Origin: DASRIA01 sp963768885
GTDB taxonomy: Bacteria > Actinomycetota > Thermoleophilia > Solirubrobacterales > JBBDJG01
Assembly: GCA_963768885.1 (NCBI GenBank)
Contig: CAVYJN010000014.1
Span: forward strand, 186,001-250,000
Direction of reading: 5' to 3'
DNA: 64,000 nt
The translations under genes were made by a program, and so were the position numbers. Below the pieces are notes generated by a model. It saw only the letters and a program-made list of their open reading frames with translations, ran no database searches and was not told the DNA's origin. Shown here piece after piece: positions 1 through 7,763 of the stretch (the stretch's first letter is position 1; the number at the start of each line of letters is the position of its first letter).

Positions 1-1328
1 GCATGAAGAACGTCGCGGCGGGCGCGAACCCGATGGCGCTCAAGCGCGGCATCGAGCAGTCCGTCGACCAGGTCGTCGAGCACCTGCGCACCAAGCAGTC
101 GAAGGAGATCACGGGCGGCAAGGACCAGATCGCGCGAGTCGCGTCGATCTCGGCCCGCGACGACGAGATCGGGAACGTGATCGCCGACGCGATCGAGAAG
201 GTCGGCAAGGACGGCGTCGTGAACGTCGAGGAGGGCCAGACCTTCGGCATGGAGCTCGAGTTCACGGAGGGGATGCAGTTCGACAAGGGCTACATCTCCC
301 CGTACATGGTCACCGACCAGGAGCGCATGGAGGCGGTCCTCACCGACCCGTTCATCCTGATCGCCAACCAGAAGATCGGCGCGGTGCGCGAGCTGCTCCC
401 CGTGCTCGAGCAGGTGATGCAGAACGGCAAGCCGCTGCTGATCATCGCCGAGGACGTCGAGGGCGAGACGCTCGCGACGCTCGTCGTGAACAAGCTGCGG
501 GGGACGTTCACCGGCGTGTCCGTGAAGGCCCCCGGCTTCGGCGACCGCCGCAAGCGGATGCTCGAGGACATCGCGATCCTGACCGGCGGTGAGGTGATCA
601 CCGAGGAGATGGGCCTGAAGCTGGAGAACACCCAGCTCACCCAGCTCGGCCAGGCCCGCAAGATCGTGGTCGCGAAGGACACGACGACGATCATCGACGG
701 CGCCGGCGACTCGGAGCAGATCAAGGGCCGCATCAAGCAGATCAAGCAGGAGATCGAGAGCACCGACTCCGACTTCGACCGCGAGAAGCTCCAGGAGCGG
801 CTCGCGAAGCTGTCGGGCGGCGTCGCGGTCGTCAAGGTCGGCGCAGCCACCGAGACCGAGATGAAGGAGCGCAAGCACCGCGTCGAGGACGCGCTGCAGG
901 CGACTCGCGCGGCGCTCGAGGAGGGCATCGTGCCGGGCGGCGGAGTCGCCCTGCTGAACGCCACCGAGGCGGTCTCGCTCGACGGCTTCGAGGACCCCGA
1001 CGAGCGCACCGGCGCTCAGATCGTGCTGCGGACGCTCGAGGAGCCGCTGCGCCAGATCGCCGAGAACGCCGGCGTCGAGGGCTCGATCGTGGTCTCCAAG
1101 GTGCGCGAGATGAAGCCCGGCGAGGGCTTCAACGCCGCCACCGGCGAGTACACCGACCTGGTGAAGGCCGGCGTGATCGACCCGACGATGGTGACGCGCT
1201 CCGCGCTCCAGAACGCGGCGTCGATCGCGAAGAACATCCTCACCACGGAGTGCGTGGTCGCGGAGATGCCCGAGAAGGAGCCCGCAATGGGCGGCATGCC
1301 CGGCGGTGGCATGGAGGGCATGATGTAA
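1..1328 (+). CDS. groEL: Chaperonin GroEL (Hsp60), C-terminal part
   Basis: ATP-dependent cytosolic chaperonin subunit that folds proteins inside the GroEL/GroES double ring. The window opens inside the gene: the reading frame is open from the first base, and the first residues (KNVAAGANP) match a segment about 100 residues into the usual 540-residue protein, so the ATG at 3 is internal. The visible 441 residues cover the rest of the equatorial, intermediate and apical domains, including the IVPGGGVALL loop and a late DPTMVTRSALQNAA segment. The protein ends in a Gly-Met tail (GGMPGGGMEGMM) typical of GroEL. Whether groES precedes it cannot be seen. A strong terminator follows directly. Confidence 0.98.
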   Translation, partial: MKNVAAGANPMALKRGIEQSVDQVVEHLRTKQSKEITGGKDQIARVASISARDDEIGNVIADAIEKVGKDGVVNVEEGQTFGMELEFTEGMQFDKGYISPYMVTDQERMEAVLTDPFILIANQKIGAVRELLPVLEQVMQNGKPLLIIAEDVEGETLATLVVNKLRGTFTGVSVKAPGFGDRRKRMLEDIAILTGGEVITEEMGLKLENTQLTQLGQARKIVVAKDTTTIIDGAGDSEQIKGRIKQIKQEIESTDSDFDREKLQERLAKLSGGVAVVKVGAATETEMKERKHRVEDALQATRAALEEGIVPGGGVALLNATEAVSLDGFEDPDERTGAQIVLRTLEEPLRQIAENAGVEGSIVVSKVREMKPGEGFNAATGEYTDLVKAGVIDPTMVTRSALQNAASIAKNILTTECVVAEMPEKEPAMGGMPGGGMEGMM

Positions 1329-1354
1329 CGAACCGCTCGCGGTTCGCGGTATGC

Positions 1355-1383
1355 GAGGGCCCGGCGAACGCCGGGCCCTCTTT
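1355..1383 (+). terminator. Rho-independent terminator of groEL
   Basis: An 11-bp perfect stem (GAGGGCCCGGC / GCCGGGCCCTC) with a GAAC loop is followed by TTT, 26 bases after the groEL stop. A second small inverted repeat (CGAACCG...CGGTTCG) lies just before it at 1329-1346. The run of T is short, as is common in high-GC genomes. Confidence 0.8.
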
Positions 1384-1385
1384 CG

Positions 1386-1391
1386 TACGAT
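1386..1391 (+). promoter_or_regulatory. -10 box TACGAT for a leaderless redoxin mRNA
   Basis: TACGAT lies three bases after the groEL terminator and six bases before the GTG at 1398, so transcription should begin at the start codon. No Shine-Dalgarno sequence fits between. This fixes the start of the downstream gene. Confidence 0.6.
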
Positions 1392-1397
1392 GCCCGC

Positions 1398-2444
1398 GTG
1401 ATCCTCGAACGTCCCGAAGTCACGCCGGAGCAGTTGCGGGCTCGTACCGGATGGGACCTGAAGCCCGAGGGACTCTGCAAGGGAGACCGCTGCGTTTCGT
1501 TCGACGACGCAGCTGACGGTCTCGACGTGGAGACGCTCGCGGACCGGCTCGGCATGGCGCTCGTCCACGACGAAGGGCACGGCCTGTGGGCGCTCGGCCC
1601 GGAGTCCGGCGGCCGCGCGCTGCTCACGGCCGAGCTTCCGGACGTGACGCTGCCCGATCGCCGTGGCAACCCGTTCTCGCTTTCGGCGCTGCACGGCAAG
1701 AAGGTCCTGCTCGTGGCATGGGCGTCGTGGTGAGGATGCCGCTTCGACCTGCCCGTGTGGCAGGAACTGCGAGCCGAGCTGCATCCGAAGGGCCTCGAGA
1801 TCGTGACCGTCGCGCTCGACGTCGGCGGTGAGCGCGCTGCCGGCCCGTGGATCGACATGGCCAAGCCCGAGCATCCGGCGCTGATCGACGAAGCCCACCT
1901 CCTCGATGAGCTGCTGGGCATCGTGAACGTCCCGAGCGGGGTCTGGATCGAGGAGCAGGGCACGATCGTGCGCCCACCCGAGCCGGCCTTCCCCGGTCGC
2001 GCCGTGGTCGCGGAGCTGCCGATTCCCGAGGGGGCCCCGCCGCGGATCGCGGAGATGCTCCAGGAGGCGGGCAAGATGCGGATCGAGCCCCAGCGCTATG
2101 TCGCCGCGCTGCGCGACTGGGTGGAGAGGGGCGCCGCCAGCGAGTTCGCGCTCGATCCCGCCGAGGTGGTCGCGCGCTCGACCCCGCGGCCGCCGGAGGC
2201 CTCACGCGCGGCGGCCAGCTTCGAGCTCGCCCAGCACCTGCACCGCAGCGGCCATCCCGAGGACGCGGTCGCTTGGTTTCGCGAGGCGCACAGGCTCCAG
2301 CCCGGCAACTGGACCTACAAGCGACAGGCCTGGGAGTTCGTCGACCCGATCCTGCAGGGACCGAGCGAGCAGTACGACGGCGACTGGCTGAGCGACGTGC
2401 GGCAGATCGGCGCCGAGAACTACTACCCACCTGTGGACCTCTAG
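1398..2444 (+). CDS. Redoxin (AhpC/TSA-TlpA fold) selenoprotein, UGA read as Sec112
   Basis: Predicted thiol/selenol oxidoreductase of 348 residues. The frame from GTG 1398 is open to 2444 except for one TGA at 1731-1733. That TGA sits where redoxins carry the catalytic cysteine: the context is WASW-U-G-C-R-F-D-L-P, followed directly by in-frame redoxin sequence (VTVALDVGGE, PALIDE, VNVPSGVWI). A hairpin suited to a bacterial SECIS follows at 1748-1764. Domains: residues 1-80 form a separate N-terminal region with C27 and C32; residues 85-230 are the redoxin fold; about 240-320 resembles a TPR helix pair (ELAQHLHRSGHPEDAVAWF). Alternatives are a TGC-to-TGA sequencing error or a broken gene of 111 plus 229 residues. 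No sel genes are in the window. The next gene starts 2 bases after the stop. Confidence 0.85.
1748..1764 (+). promoter_or_regulatory. Putative bacterial SECIS hairpin
   Basis: Six perfect base pairs (CCTGCC / GGCAGG) close a five-base loop CGTGT. The loop begins 20 bases after the TGA at 1731-1733 and has G as its second base. These are the properties reported for bacterial SECIS elements (short stem, small apical loop with an early G, loop about 16-37 bases from the UGA). The element lies inside the coding region. Confidence 0.65.
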
Positions 2445-2446
2445 GC

Positions 2447-3490
2447 ATGCGCCCCGGGCTCAAGCCCGACTCCACGCTGGACCGACTCGCGCTCCGGCTG
2501 AACCTCGCGCCGGTCGCGGCCGGGCATGCGATGTTCGGCATGCCGATGTCGCGCGTGACGGTCGCGGGCCAGCGGCTGGGAGTGTTCAAGCGGCTCGCGC
2601 GCGGGCCGGCCGGCGCCGAGGAGCTCGCCGCGGAGCTCGGCTGCGCGCCTGCCGGATTGCTGATGCTGCTCGACTCGCTCGCCGCCCTCGGCCACGTCGA
2701 CCGCCACCACGGCACGTACCAGCTCTCGAAGGCGGCGCGCCCGTGGCTCGACCCGGCGTCCGACCAGTACGTCGGCACCTTCATCGAGCACGCCCACGAC
2801 TACTGGGCGTGGTGGGAGCGGCTGGAGGACGTCGTGCGGACCGGGCAGGGCGTCGAGATCCACGACTTCCCGCCCGACGACCCGAGCTGGGAGACCTACA
2901 TCCGCGGCCAGTTCGAGCTCGCGCGGATCAGCTCCCCGGAGGTCGCGAAGGCGCTGCAGCTACCGGCGAAGCCCACGTCGCTGCTGGACGTCGCCGGCGG
3001 CCACGGGTGGTACTCGGCCGAGCTGTGCCGGCGGCATCCTGGCCTGCGCGCCACGGTGCTGGACCTCCCCGGCAGCGCCGCCGTCGGCCGTCGCATCATG
3101 GAGGAGCAGGGCATGGGCGAGCGTGTCGAGCACGTCGACGGCGACATGACGAGCGCCGACCTGGGCGGTCCCCACGACGGCGTGCTCGTCTTCAACATCG
3201 TCCATCACCTCCGGCCCGAGGAGAACGTCGCGCTCCTGCGGCGGATCCACGCGGCGCTCGAGCCGGGCGGGACCGTCGCCGTGCTCGATCTCTGGCTGAC
3301 GCCCGAGGACCGCCGCCCGGAGGCCGCCGCGCTGCTCGGCCTCTTCTTCCATCTCACGTCGTCGGCCGCGACCTACGCCGAGGCCGACGTGCGCGGTTGG
3401 CTCGCCGCAGCCGGCTTCGACAAGCCGCGCCGGATCACGATCCGGCGGCTGCCGGGCCAGGCGGTGTTCGAGGCGCGAAAGCCGCGCTGA
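2447..3490 (+). CDS. SAM-dependent methyltransferase, O-methyltransferase family 2-like
   Basis: A 347-residue class I methyltransferase with the plant/actinobacterial O-methyltransferase layout. Residues 1-100 form a winged-helix dimerisation domain (FKRLARGPAGAEELAAELG, then YQLSKAARPWLD). The catalytic domain carries motif I LLDVAGGHGWYSAEL, the acidic loop ATVLDLPG, and VFNIVHHLRPEENVALL. The substrate is unknown; relatives methylate polyketide or quinone-like hydroxyls. The ATG at 2447 is two bases after the stop of the selenoprotein gene, so the two are probably co-transcribed. It converges on the SDR gene with a 10-base gap. Confidence 0.85.
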   Translation: MRPGLKPDSTLDRLALRLNLAPVAAGHAMFGMPMSRVTVAGQRLGVFKRLARGPAGAEELAAELGCAPAGLLMLLDSLAALGHVDRHHGTYQLSKAARPWLDPASDQYVGTFIEHAHDYWAWWERLEDVVRTGQGVEIHDFPPDDPSWETYIRGQFELARISSPEVAKALQLPAKPTSLLDVAGGHGWYSAELCRRHPGLRATVLDLPGSAAVGRRIMEEQGMGERVEHVDGDMTSADLGGPHDGVLVFNIVHHLRPEENVALLRRIHAALEPGGTVAVLDLWLTPEDRRPEAAALLGLFFHLTSSAATYAEADVRGWLAAAGFDKPRRITIRRLPGQAVFEARKPR

Positions 3491-3500
3491 TCGTCGGCCG

Positions 3501-4307
3501 CTACTCGCCGATCGTGCGGCGGTAGGCGCTCGCGAACGGCCCGAGCAGGATCGAGTGCGGGCCGTGCCGGCCGAAGTTGGCCGTGACGCGGTTGCCGATC
3601 CCGGGGATCACGACGCGCTTGCCGTTCTCGGCGCCCTCGATGCCGGCCTTCGCGACATCCGCCGCGGTGGACCAGATGAAAGACGGGCCGGGGCTCTCGC
3701 TCCTGAACCCACCCGCCTCGGTGAACTCGGTCTTGACCGGCCCCGGGCAGAGGGCCGTCATCGTGACGCCCGTGCCTTTCAGCTCCGCCGACGTGGCCTC
3801 GCTGAAGCTCAGCACGAACGCCTTCGTCGCGGCGTAGACGGACTGCACCGGGATCGGCTGGAAGCCCGCCACCGACGCGACGTTTATGACCGCGCCGCTG
3901 CCGCGCTCGACCATGCCCGGCAACCACCGGGTCGTGAGGTCGACGAGCGCCTCGATGTTCACGCGGACCATGCCGAGCTGGCGGTCCGGGTTCTCGTGCA
4001 CGTCCCCCACGGTCGTGAAGCCCGCGTTGTTGACGAGGATCCCGACGTCCAGGCCCGCCTGGGAGATCACCTCGGGGAGCCGGCGCCGCTCCGCCTCGTC
4101 GCCGAGGTCGCACGCGGCAACCTCGGCGCGCACGCCGTGGTCGCGCTCGAGCTCGGCGGCGAGCGCGCGCAGGCGGTCCTCGCGTCGCGCCACCAGGAAG
4201 ACGCCGTATCGCCGCGCGGCGAGCTGGCGGGCGAACTCCTCCCCGATGCCGCTCGACGCGCCGGTGATCACCGCGGTCGTGGCGGGTCCGGGAGGCGGAA
4301 GTGCCAT
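3501..4307 (-). CDS. Short-chain dehydrogenase/reductase (classical SDR)
   Basis: NAD(P)-dependent oxidoreductase of 268 residues. It shows the nucleotide-binding TGASSGIG motif near residue 17, the structural NNAG, the catalytic Ser in NVASVAG and the YAATK (YxxxK) pair, followed by the PG motif (CPGPVKTEF). The arginine after strand beta2 (VARREDRL) favours NADPH. It resembles the DltE/YqjQ-like SDRs annotated generically as oxidoreductases; the substrate cannot be read from sequence. The ATG at 4307 is chosen over the in-frame start at 4343 because a -10 box lies seven bases before it. Confidence 0.88.
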   Translation of the reverse strand: MALPPPGPATTAVITGASSGIGEEFARQLAARRYGVFLVARREDRLRALAAELERDHGVRAEVAACDLGDEAERRRLPEVISQAGLDVGILVNNAGFTTVGDVHENPDRQLGMVRVNIEALVDLTTRWLPGMVERGSGAVINVASVAGFQPIPVQSVYAATKAFVLSFSEATSAELKGTGVTMTALCPGPVKTEFTEAGGFRSESPGPSFIWSTAADVAKAGIEGAENGKRVVIPGIGNRVTANFGRHGPHSILLGPFASAYRRTIGE

Positions 4308-4314
4308 GGCGGTG

Positions 4315-4320
4315 AGCTTA
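4315..4320 (-). promoter_or_regulatory. -10 box TAAGCT of the SDR gene
   Basis: TAAGCT on the minus strand ends seven bases before the ATG at 4307, consistent with a leaderless transcript. It is divergent from the box at 4351 on the other strand. Confidence 0.5.
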
Positions 4321-4350
4321 TCCGGCGGCAACCGCCCGGTCATGCCCGCC

Positions 4351-4356
4351 TACAAT
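4351..4356 (+). promoter_or_regulatory. -10 box TACAAT of the 91-residue protein gene
   Basis: TACAAT is a near-consensus -10 box and ends six bases before the ATG at 4363. Three overlapping ATGs occur here (4355, 4359, 4363), but only 4363 is in the open frame, and the box spacing agrees with it. Confidence 0.6.
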
Positions 4357-4362
4357 GCATGC

Positions 4363-4638
4363 ATGGAAGGTGCCGACCCCTTCGGAGGCCTTTTCGGAGA
4401 CCCGGACGACCTGCAGCGCCGGCTGGGCGAGTTCGCCGAGCAGATGCAGGGCGCGCAGCGGGTGGCGTGGGCCGACAACGCGATCAAGCTGGCGGTCGAC
4501 ATGACCGTGGCCGCGATCCACACGATCGACCTCTCGGGCTCCCCGGACGAGCAGGCGGTCCAGATCCGCGACGCGATCCGGATGATCTTCCCCGAGGCCG
4601 TGACACTCGTGCGCGAGGCGCGCGAGGGTCTCGCCTAG
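4363..4638 (+). CDS. Conserved small acidic protein of unknown function (91 aa)
   Basis: Not recognised as a named family. The sequence starts MEGADPFGGLFGDPDDLQ and continues as two predicted amphipathic helices around AVDMTVAAIHTIDL and QIRDAIRMIFPEA. No signal peptide or cysteine is present, so it is probably cytosolic. It stands alone between two minus-strand genes, with its own predicted leaderless promoter, and ends two bases before the converging flippase-like gene. Confidence 0.7.
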   Translation: MEGADPFGGLFGDPDDLQRRLGEFAEQMQGAQRVAWADNAIKLAVDMTVAAIHTIDLSGSPDEQAVQIRDAIRMIFPEAVTLVREAREGLA

Positions 4639-4640
4639 AT

Positions 4641-5651
4641 CTAACCGGGCGTCGCCTCCTCCGCGGCGCGCTGGTCCTCGCGACCGCGGCGCACGACGCT
4701 GCGCAGGTCGGTCGTCCCCGCCATCAGGAAGAGCGCGATCACCGCGACGCCGACGTTGAACGCGGCGATCGCGATCTGCTGCCCGACGCTGTAGGCGAGC
4801 ACCGCCGTCCGCGACGCCTTGCCGCGGAACACGTACACGAGCAGCGCCTGCTGCGCCCCCGCGCCGCCGGGCGTGAACGGCGTGAGCGTGGAGAGCGCCT
4901 GGACGCTCATCACGAGCAGCGCGTTCTCGACCGACCCGCCGATGTTGAACGCCTCGAGGAAGAAGTAGAAGGAGAAGAAGCGCAGCAGCCAGGCGACCGC
5001 CTGCCACGCGGCGACCTGGCGCAGATAGCGCCGGAAGTCGGTGAGGATCACGACACCCTGGCGCACGCGCCGCCAGAACACGACGGCGCGGATCGACAGC
5101 ACCGCGTAGACGACGAGCAGCGCGACGATCAGGAACGTGATCGTGAAGAGCGCGAAGCGGGGATGGTCGGCCCAGAAGGAGAGGTCGAAGGCGCCGATGT
5201 CGGGCAGGTTGGGAAGACTCGGCAGCACGCCCTGCGTGAGCGCGAAGAGCATCACCAGCGCCCCGATGCTCGTGTCGAACAGCGACTCGACGAAGAAGGA
5301 GGAGGTCACCGCGGGATAGGAGGAGTTGGGGACGCTCTGCTTGGCCAGGTAGATCTTCGCGACGTCGCCGCCGCGCGCGGGGAGGATGCTGTTGACGCCC
5401 ACGCCGACCACGTAGGACCCGAGGATCCGGCGCCACTCGATGCGCTCGGCCGGATACGCCGCGCGCAGCGTGTTGAACCAGCCCCGGCTACGGGCGCACA
5501 TGTGGCCGAAGTGCAGGAGCAGTGCGAACAGCAGCGCACCCCAGTGGACCGCGGCGAGGTTGGAGAAGAACGTCTCGACGGCGTCCCAGAACGTCTCGAG
5601 GCTCGAGCCGAGGGATGCGGTGGGGAACGAGACGAGCGGCGGGCGACCCAT
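4641..5651 (-). CDS. Lysylphosphatidylglycerol synthase TM-like (UPF0104/MprF-type) membrane protein
   Basis: Integral membrane protein of 336 residues with about eight hydrophobic segments. Family signals are the N-terminal GVGVNSILPARGGDVAKIYL stretch and the later LTPFTPGGAGAQQALLVYV, which match the flippase-type domain of MprF and its stand-alone relatives. Such proteins move or are linked to glycerophospholipids and isoprenoid-linked substrates; no aminoacyl-transferase domain is attached, so lysyl-PG synthesis is unlikely. The C-terminal 30 residues are charged and cytosolic. Single gene with its own -10 box. Confidence 0.85.
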   Translation of the reverse strand: MGRPPLVSFPTASLGSSLETFWDAVETFFSNLAAVHWGALLFALLLHFGHMCARSRGWFNTLRAAYPAERIEWRRILGSYVVGVGVNSILPARGGDVAKIYLAKQSVPNSSYPAVTSSFFVESLFDTSIGALVMLFALTQGVLPSLPNLPDIGAFDLSFWADHPRFALFTITFLIVALLVVYAVLSIRAVVFWRRVRQGVVILTDFRRYLRQVAAWQAVAWLLRFFSFYFFLEAFNIGGSVENALLVMSVQALSTLTPFTPGGAGAQQALLVYVFRGKASRTAVLAYSVGQQIAIAAFNVGVAVIALFLMAGTTDLRSVVRRGREDQRAAEEATPG

Positions 5652-5657
5652 CTCCCT

Positions 5658-5663
5658 AAGCTA
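5658..5663 (-). promoter_or_regulatory. -10 box TAGCTT of the flippase-like gene
   Basis: TAGCTT ends six bases before the ATG at 5651. The six-base spacer is AGGGAG, so a purine-rich ribosome-binding site and leaderless spacing overlap here. Confidence 0.45.
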
Positions 5664-5691
5664 ACCAGCCCCATCCCCAGGAGGTGCGAGG

Positions 5692-5979
5692 TTGAAGCTC
5701 TACGTCTGTTACGGCACGTTCGGATCACCCCGTCCCGGCGGCCATCCATGCGGCAACGCCTACCGGGCGCTGAAGGAGGCCGGCCACGAGCCCGAGGTCA
5801 AGAAGGCGTACGGGCTCGGCGTGCTGCCCGACTTCCTCAACACGCGAACCCGCAAAGAGGTGAAGAAGCTCACGGGCAACAGCTTCGTGCCCGTGCTGGT
5901 CACCGACGACGGCGAGGTCGTGAGCGACTCGAAGAACATCGTCGCCTGGGCGGAGGCGCACCCGGCGCGCCCCGCGTGA
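5692..5979 (+). CDS. Glutaredoxin/GST N-terminal-domain protein (95 aa)
   Basis: Small thioredoxin-fold protein with the glutathione-S-transferase N-terminal pattern: a beta-alpha-beta start (KLYVCYGTFG), a conserved cis-Pro region (FVPVLVTDDGEVVSDSKNI) and a final helix (IVAWAEAH). The usual CPxC is replaced by HPCGN with one cysteine, so a monothiol role or pure binding role is more likely than disulfide reduction. The start is TTG at 5692, chosen because AGGAGG at 5679-5684 sits seven bases upstream and no ATG fits. It converges on the secreted-protein gene at 6014. Confidence 0.8.
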   Translation: MKLYVCYGTFGSPRPGGHPCGNAYRALKEAGHEPEVKKAYGLGVLPDFLNTRTRKEVKKLTGNSFVPVLVTDDGEVVSDSKNIVAWAEAHPARPA

Positions 5980-5990
5980 CGCGGGGCGCG
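5966..5990. terminator. Hairpin between convergent genes, stop codon in its loop
   Basis: Perfect 11-bp inverted repeat (CGCGCCCCGCG / CGCGGGGCGCG) whose three-base loop TGA is the stop codon of the GST-like gene. No T tract follows on the plus strand. It lies between two converging genes and could stop transcription from either side. Confidence 0.5.
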
Positions 5991-6013
5991 TGGATGCGTG
6001 CTCTCGGTGCGTT

Positions 6014-6669
6014 CTAGTTGAAGCTGGATGCAGAACCGGTTGTTGGTGCAGGGCGTCCTGGCCGCGTCGAACGATCGAGCACGCCGGCGTCCTGGTATCC
6101 GGCCGGGCATACCGCCGTGATCGTGGTCCGAGCACGGATGGGCTGCCCGACGGCACCGTTCGGTGAGCCGACGAATCCGCTCGCGCGGACGACGACCATG
6201 TTCTTCGGACGTGAATCCGAGCTTGAAGCAGTAGCGCCCCGGGTTGGTCCCGAGCACGGAGTCGATCACGTTGAACGAGTTGGCCGTGTCGAGGGATCCG
6301 TCGTCGTTTACGCTCCGCATAGGCGACGACGGCGGCGCTGATGCGCCCGACTTGCGCGAACCCGGCCGAGTCGACGCCGTCGAGCGTGTCAGCGTTCGTG
6401 GCGCTGCCGGCGCTCGTCGCGCTGTCCGCCTTCGTCGCCGACGGGACCTTGCCGAGCTTCGACTCGTTCACCTGGGTACCGGTGACCGTGTTGTTGCGCA
6501 GCTTGTTTCCTGCGATCGACTTCTTCTTGATGTTCTTGCCGTTCAAGACCTTCGTCTTGGCGAACTCGACCGCGTTGTCCGCGACAGCCGTTCCGCTGAG
6601 TGCGGCGATCAATGCGATCACCGCAACGATCATCGCCGCCGACGGGCGGCGTGCGCGCATGCGCTGCAT
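6014..6669 (-). CDS. Secreted protein of a Thermoleophilia-type family, two frameshifts
   Basis: Begins with a clear signal peptide (MQRMRARRPSAAMIVAVIAL...SGTAVA) and continues with a Lys/Asn-rich segment (NGKNIKKKSIAGNKLRNNTV) and a Ser/Ala/Thr-Asp stretch (DSATSAGSATNADTLDG). This arrangement recurs in many predicted extracellular proteins of Solirubrobacterales; function is unknown. The ATG at 6669 has AGGAGG eight bases upstream. The frame shifts twice, near 6320 and near 6216, and each shift is explained by one extra G. The joined protein then ends with VVVRASGFVGSPNG and VCPAGYQDAGV. Either a true pseudogene or sequence error; the latter is favoured because similar shifts break essential genes nearby. 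Confidence 0.6.
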
Positions 6670-6755
6670 CTTCGATACCTCCTGAGTAGAACCGACGCCT
6701 CTGGTGCGTGCAGCGTTCCACACGGTCCGGTCGTTTCAAGACCGGCTGGACGGAC

Positions 6756-7721
6756 CTACGAGGAGGGCGCCGGCGCCTCCGCGGCAACCTTGCGGATCAC
6801 GCCCAGCACCTCGTCGGCGAGCCGGGGACCGTCCGCATCCGAGACGGGCGTCGCCTGGATCCGCACCACGACGGAGTCCGCGTACACCTCCTCCAGCGAG
6901 ATGTCGGGCTCGTCGCGGGTGGGCACCTTGACCTCGGTCGATAGCAGCTGCTCCAGCTCGCTCGGGAGCACGCCGTCGCGCAGCCGCGCCCGCAGGTCGA
7001 CGCCTGCCGGCGCGCGCAACGGCACGATCGTCGCGCTCAGCACCGCGTTGTTGGGCACCATCAGGGTCCCGTTGCCGCGCGCCAGGGTCGTGTAGATCAG
7101 CCCCTGGCTCGCGACGGTGCCCTCGACGGTCGCGCCCAGCGTGCCGCCCTGCATCCGCACCCGCTCCCCCACGCGAAACGGGCGCGAGGTCTGCAGCATG
7201 ATGCCCGCGATCACGTTCCCGAGCGTGCTCTGCGCGGCGAGGCCGATCACGACCGCGGTCACGGCGCCCCCGAGCGCGATCGCGCGCGGGTTCAGGTCGA
7301 CGATGCGAAGCGCGACGACCACGATCACGAGCAGCGTCACGAGCTGCACGAGGAACCCGACCGTGGAGGCGGTGCCCGGGTCGAAGCGGCGCATCAGGCG
7401 CGGCCCCATCGCCCGGCCGATGTCGCGTGCGAAGCGCCATCCGACCGCGGCCAGGAGCAGGGCCGTGGCGATCCGGACCGGGACGTCGGTTCCGAACAGC
7501 TCCTCCCGCCAGCGCCAGAGCACGAGCAGGACGGCGACCACGGGCAGGAGCAGCAGCGCCTCGCGGCGGGCCTTGCGCGCGCGCCGCGCGGCCTCCGCGG
7601 TCATGAGCCGCGACAGCGCGGACTGCTTGTAGTAGCTGATGTCGCGCGTGACGGTCGCGTCGTCGGGGCCGCCGCGCTGGGCGGCCACCTCGTCCTGCCG
7701 GCTCTCGCTGCCGTCGTGCAC
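6756..7721 (-). CDS. Small-conductance mechanosensitive channel (MscS family)
   Basis: Tension-gated membrane channel that releases solutes on osmotic downshock. The 321-residue protein has three to four membrane segments (ALLLLPVVAVLLVLWRW; RIATALLLAAVGW; FLVQLVTLLVIVVVAL), then the pore-lining TM3 with the family's Gly/Ala pattern (GGAVTAVVIGLAAQSTLGN), the beta-domain entry PFRVGERVRMQ and the VPNNAVLSATIV turn. The GTG at 7721 is preferred over the in-frame ATG at 7751 because TACGGT ends six bases before the GTG. Monocistronic, divergent from the DUF2236 remnant. Confidence 0.9.
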   Translation of the reverse strand: MHDGSESRQDEVAAQRGGPDDATVTRDISYYKQSALSRLMTAEAARRARKARREALLLLPVVAVLLVLWRWREELFGTDVPVRIATALLLAAVGWRFARDIGRAMGPRLMRRFDPGTASTVGFLVQLVTLLVIVVVALRIVDLNPRAIALGGAVTAVVIGLAAQSTLGNVIAGIMLQTSRPFRVGERVRMQGGTLGATVEGTVASQGLIYTTLARGNGTLMVPNNAVLSATIVPLRAPAGVDLRARLRDGVLPSELEQLLSTEVKVPTRDEPDISLEEVYADSVVVRIQATPVSDADGPRLADEVLGVIRKVAAEAPAPSS

Positions 7722-7727
7722 GCGCAC

Positions 7728-7733
7728 ACCGTA
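7728..7733 (-). promoter_or_regulatory. -10 box TACGGT of the MscS gene
   Basis: Ends six bases before the GTG at 7721. It sits 17 bases from the divergent TACAGT on the other strand. Confidence 0.55.
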
Positions 7734-7750
7734 GCGGCTGGAATTGCCCA

Positions 7751-7756
7751 TACAGT
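7751..7756 (+). promoter_or_regulatory. -10 box TACAGT before the DUF2236 remnant
   Basis: Ends seven bases before the ATG at 7764. The promoter appears intact although the gene body is truncated, so the downstream isomerase gene may still be read from it. Confidence 0.5.
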
Positions 7757-7763
7757 GGGCTGC

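Noticed and set aside
1398..2444. Treating the redoxin locus as two genes or a pseudogene
   Set aside because: Same frame, catalytic-position TGA and a SECIS-like hairpin fit a selenoprotein better; kept as an explicit alternative only.
3555..6017. An 820-codon plus-strand open frame over the SDR and flippase genes
   Set aside because: It covers the antisense of two clear protein families; composition is Arg/His/Glu-rich low complexity with no motif.
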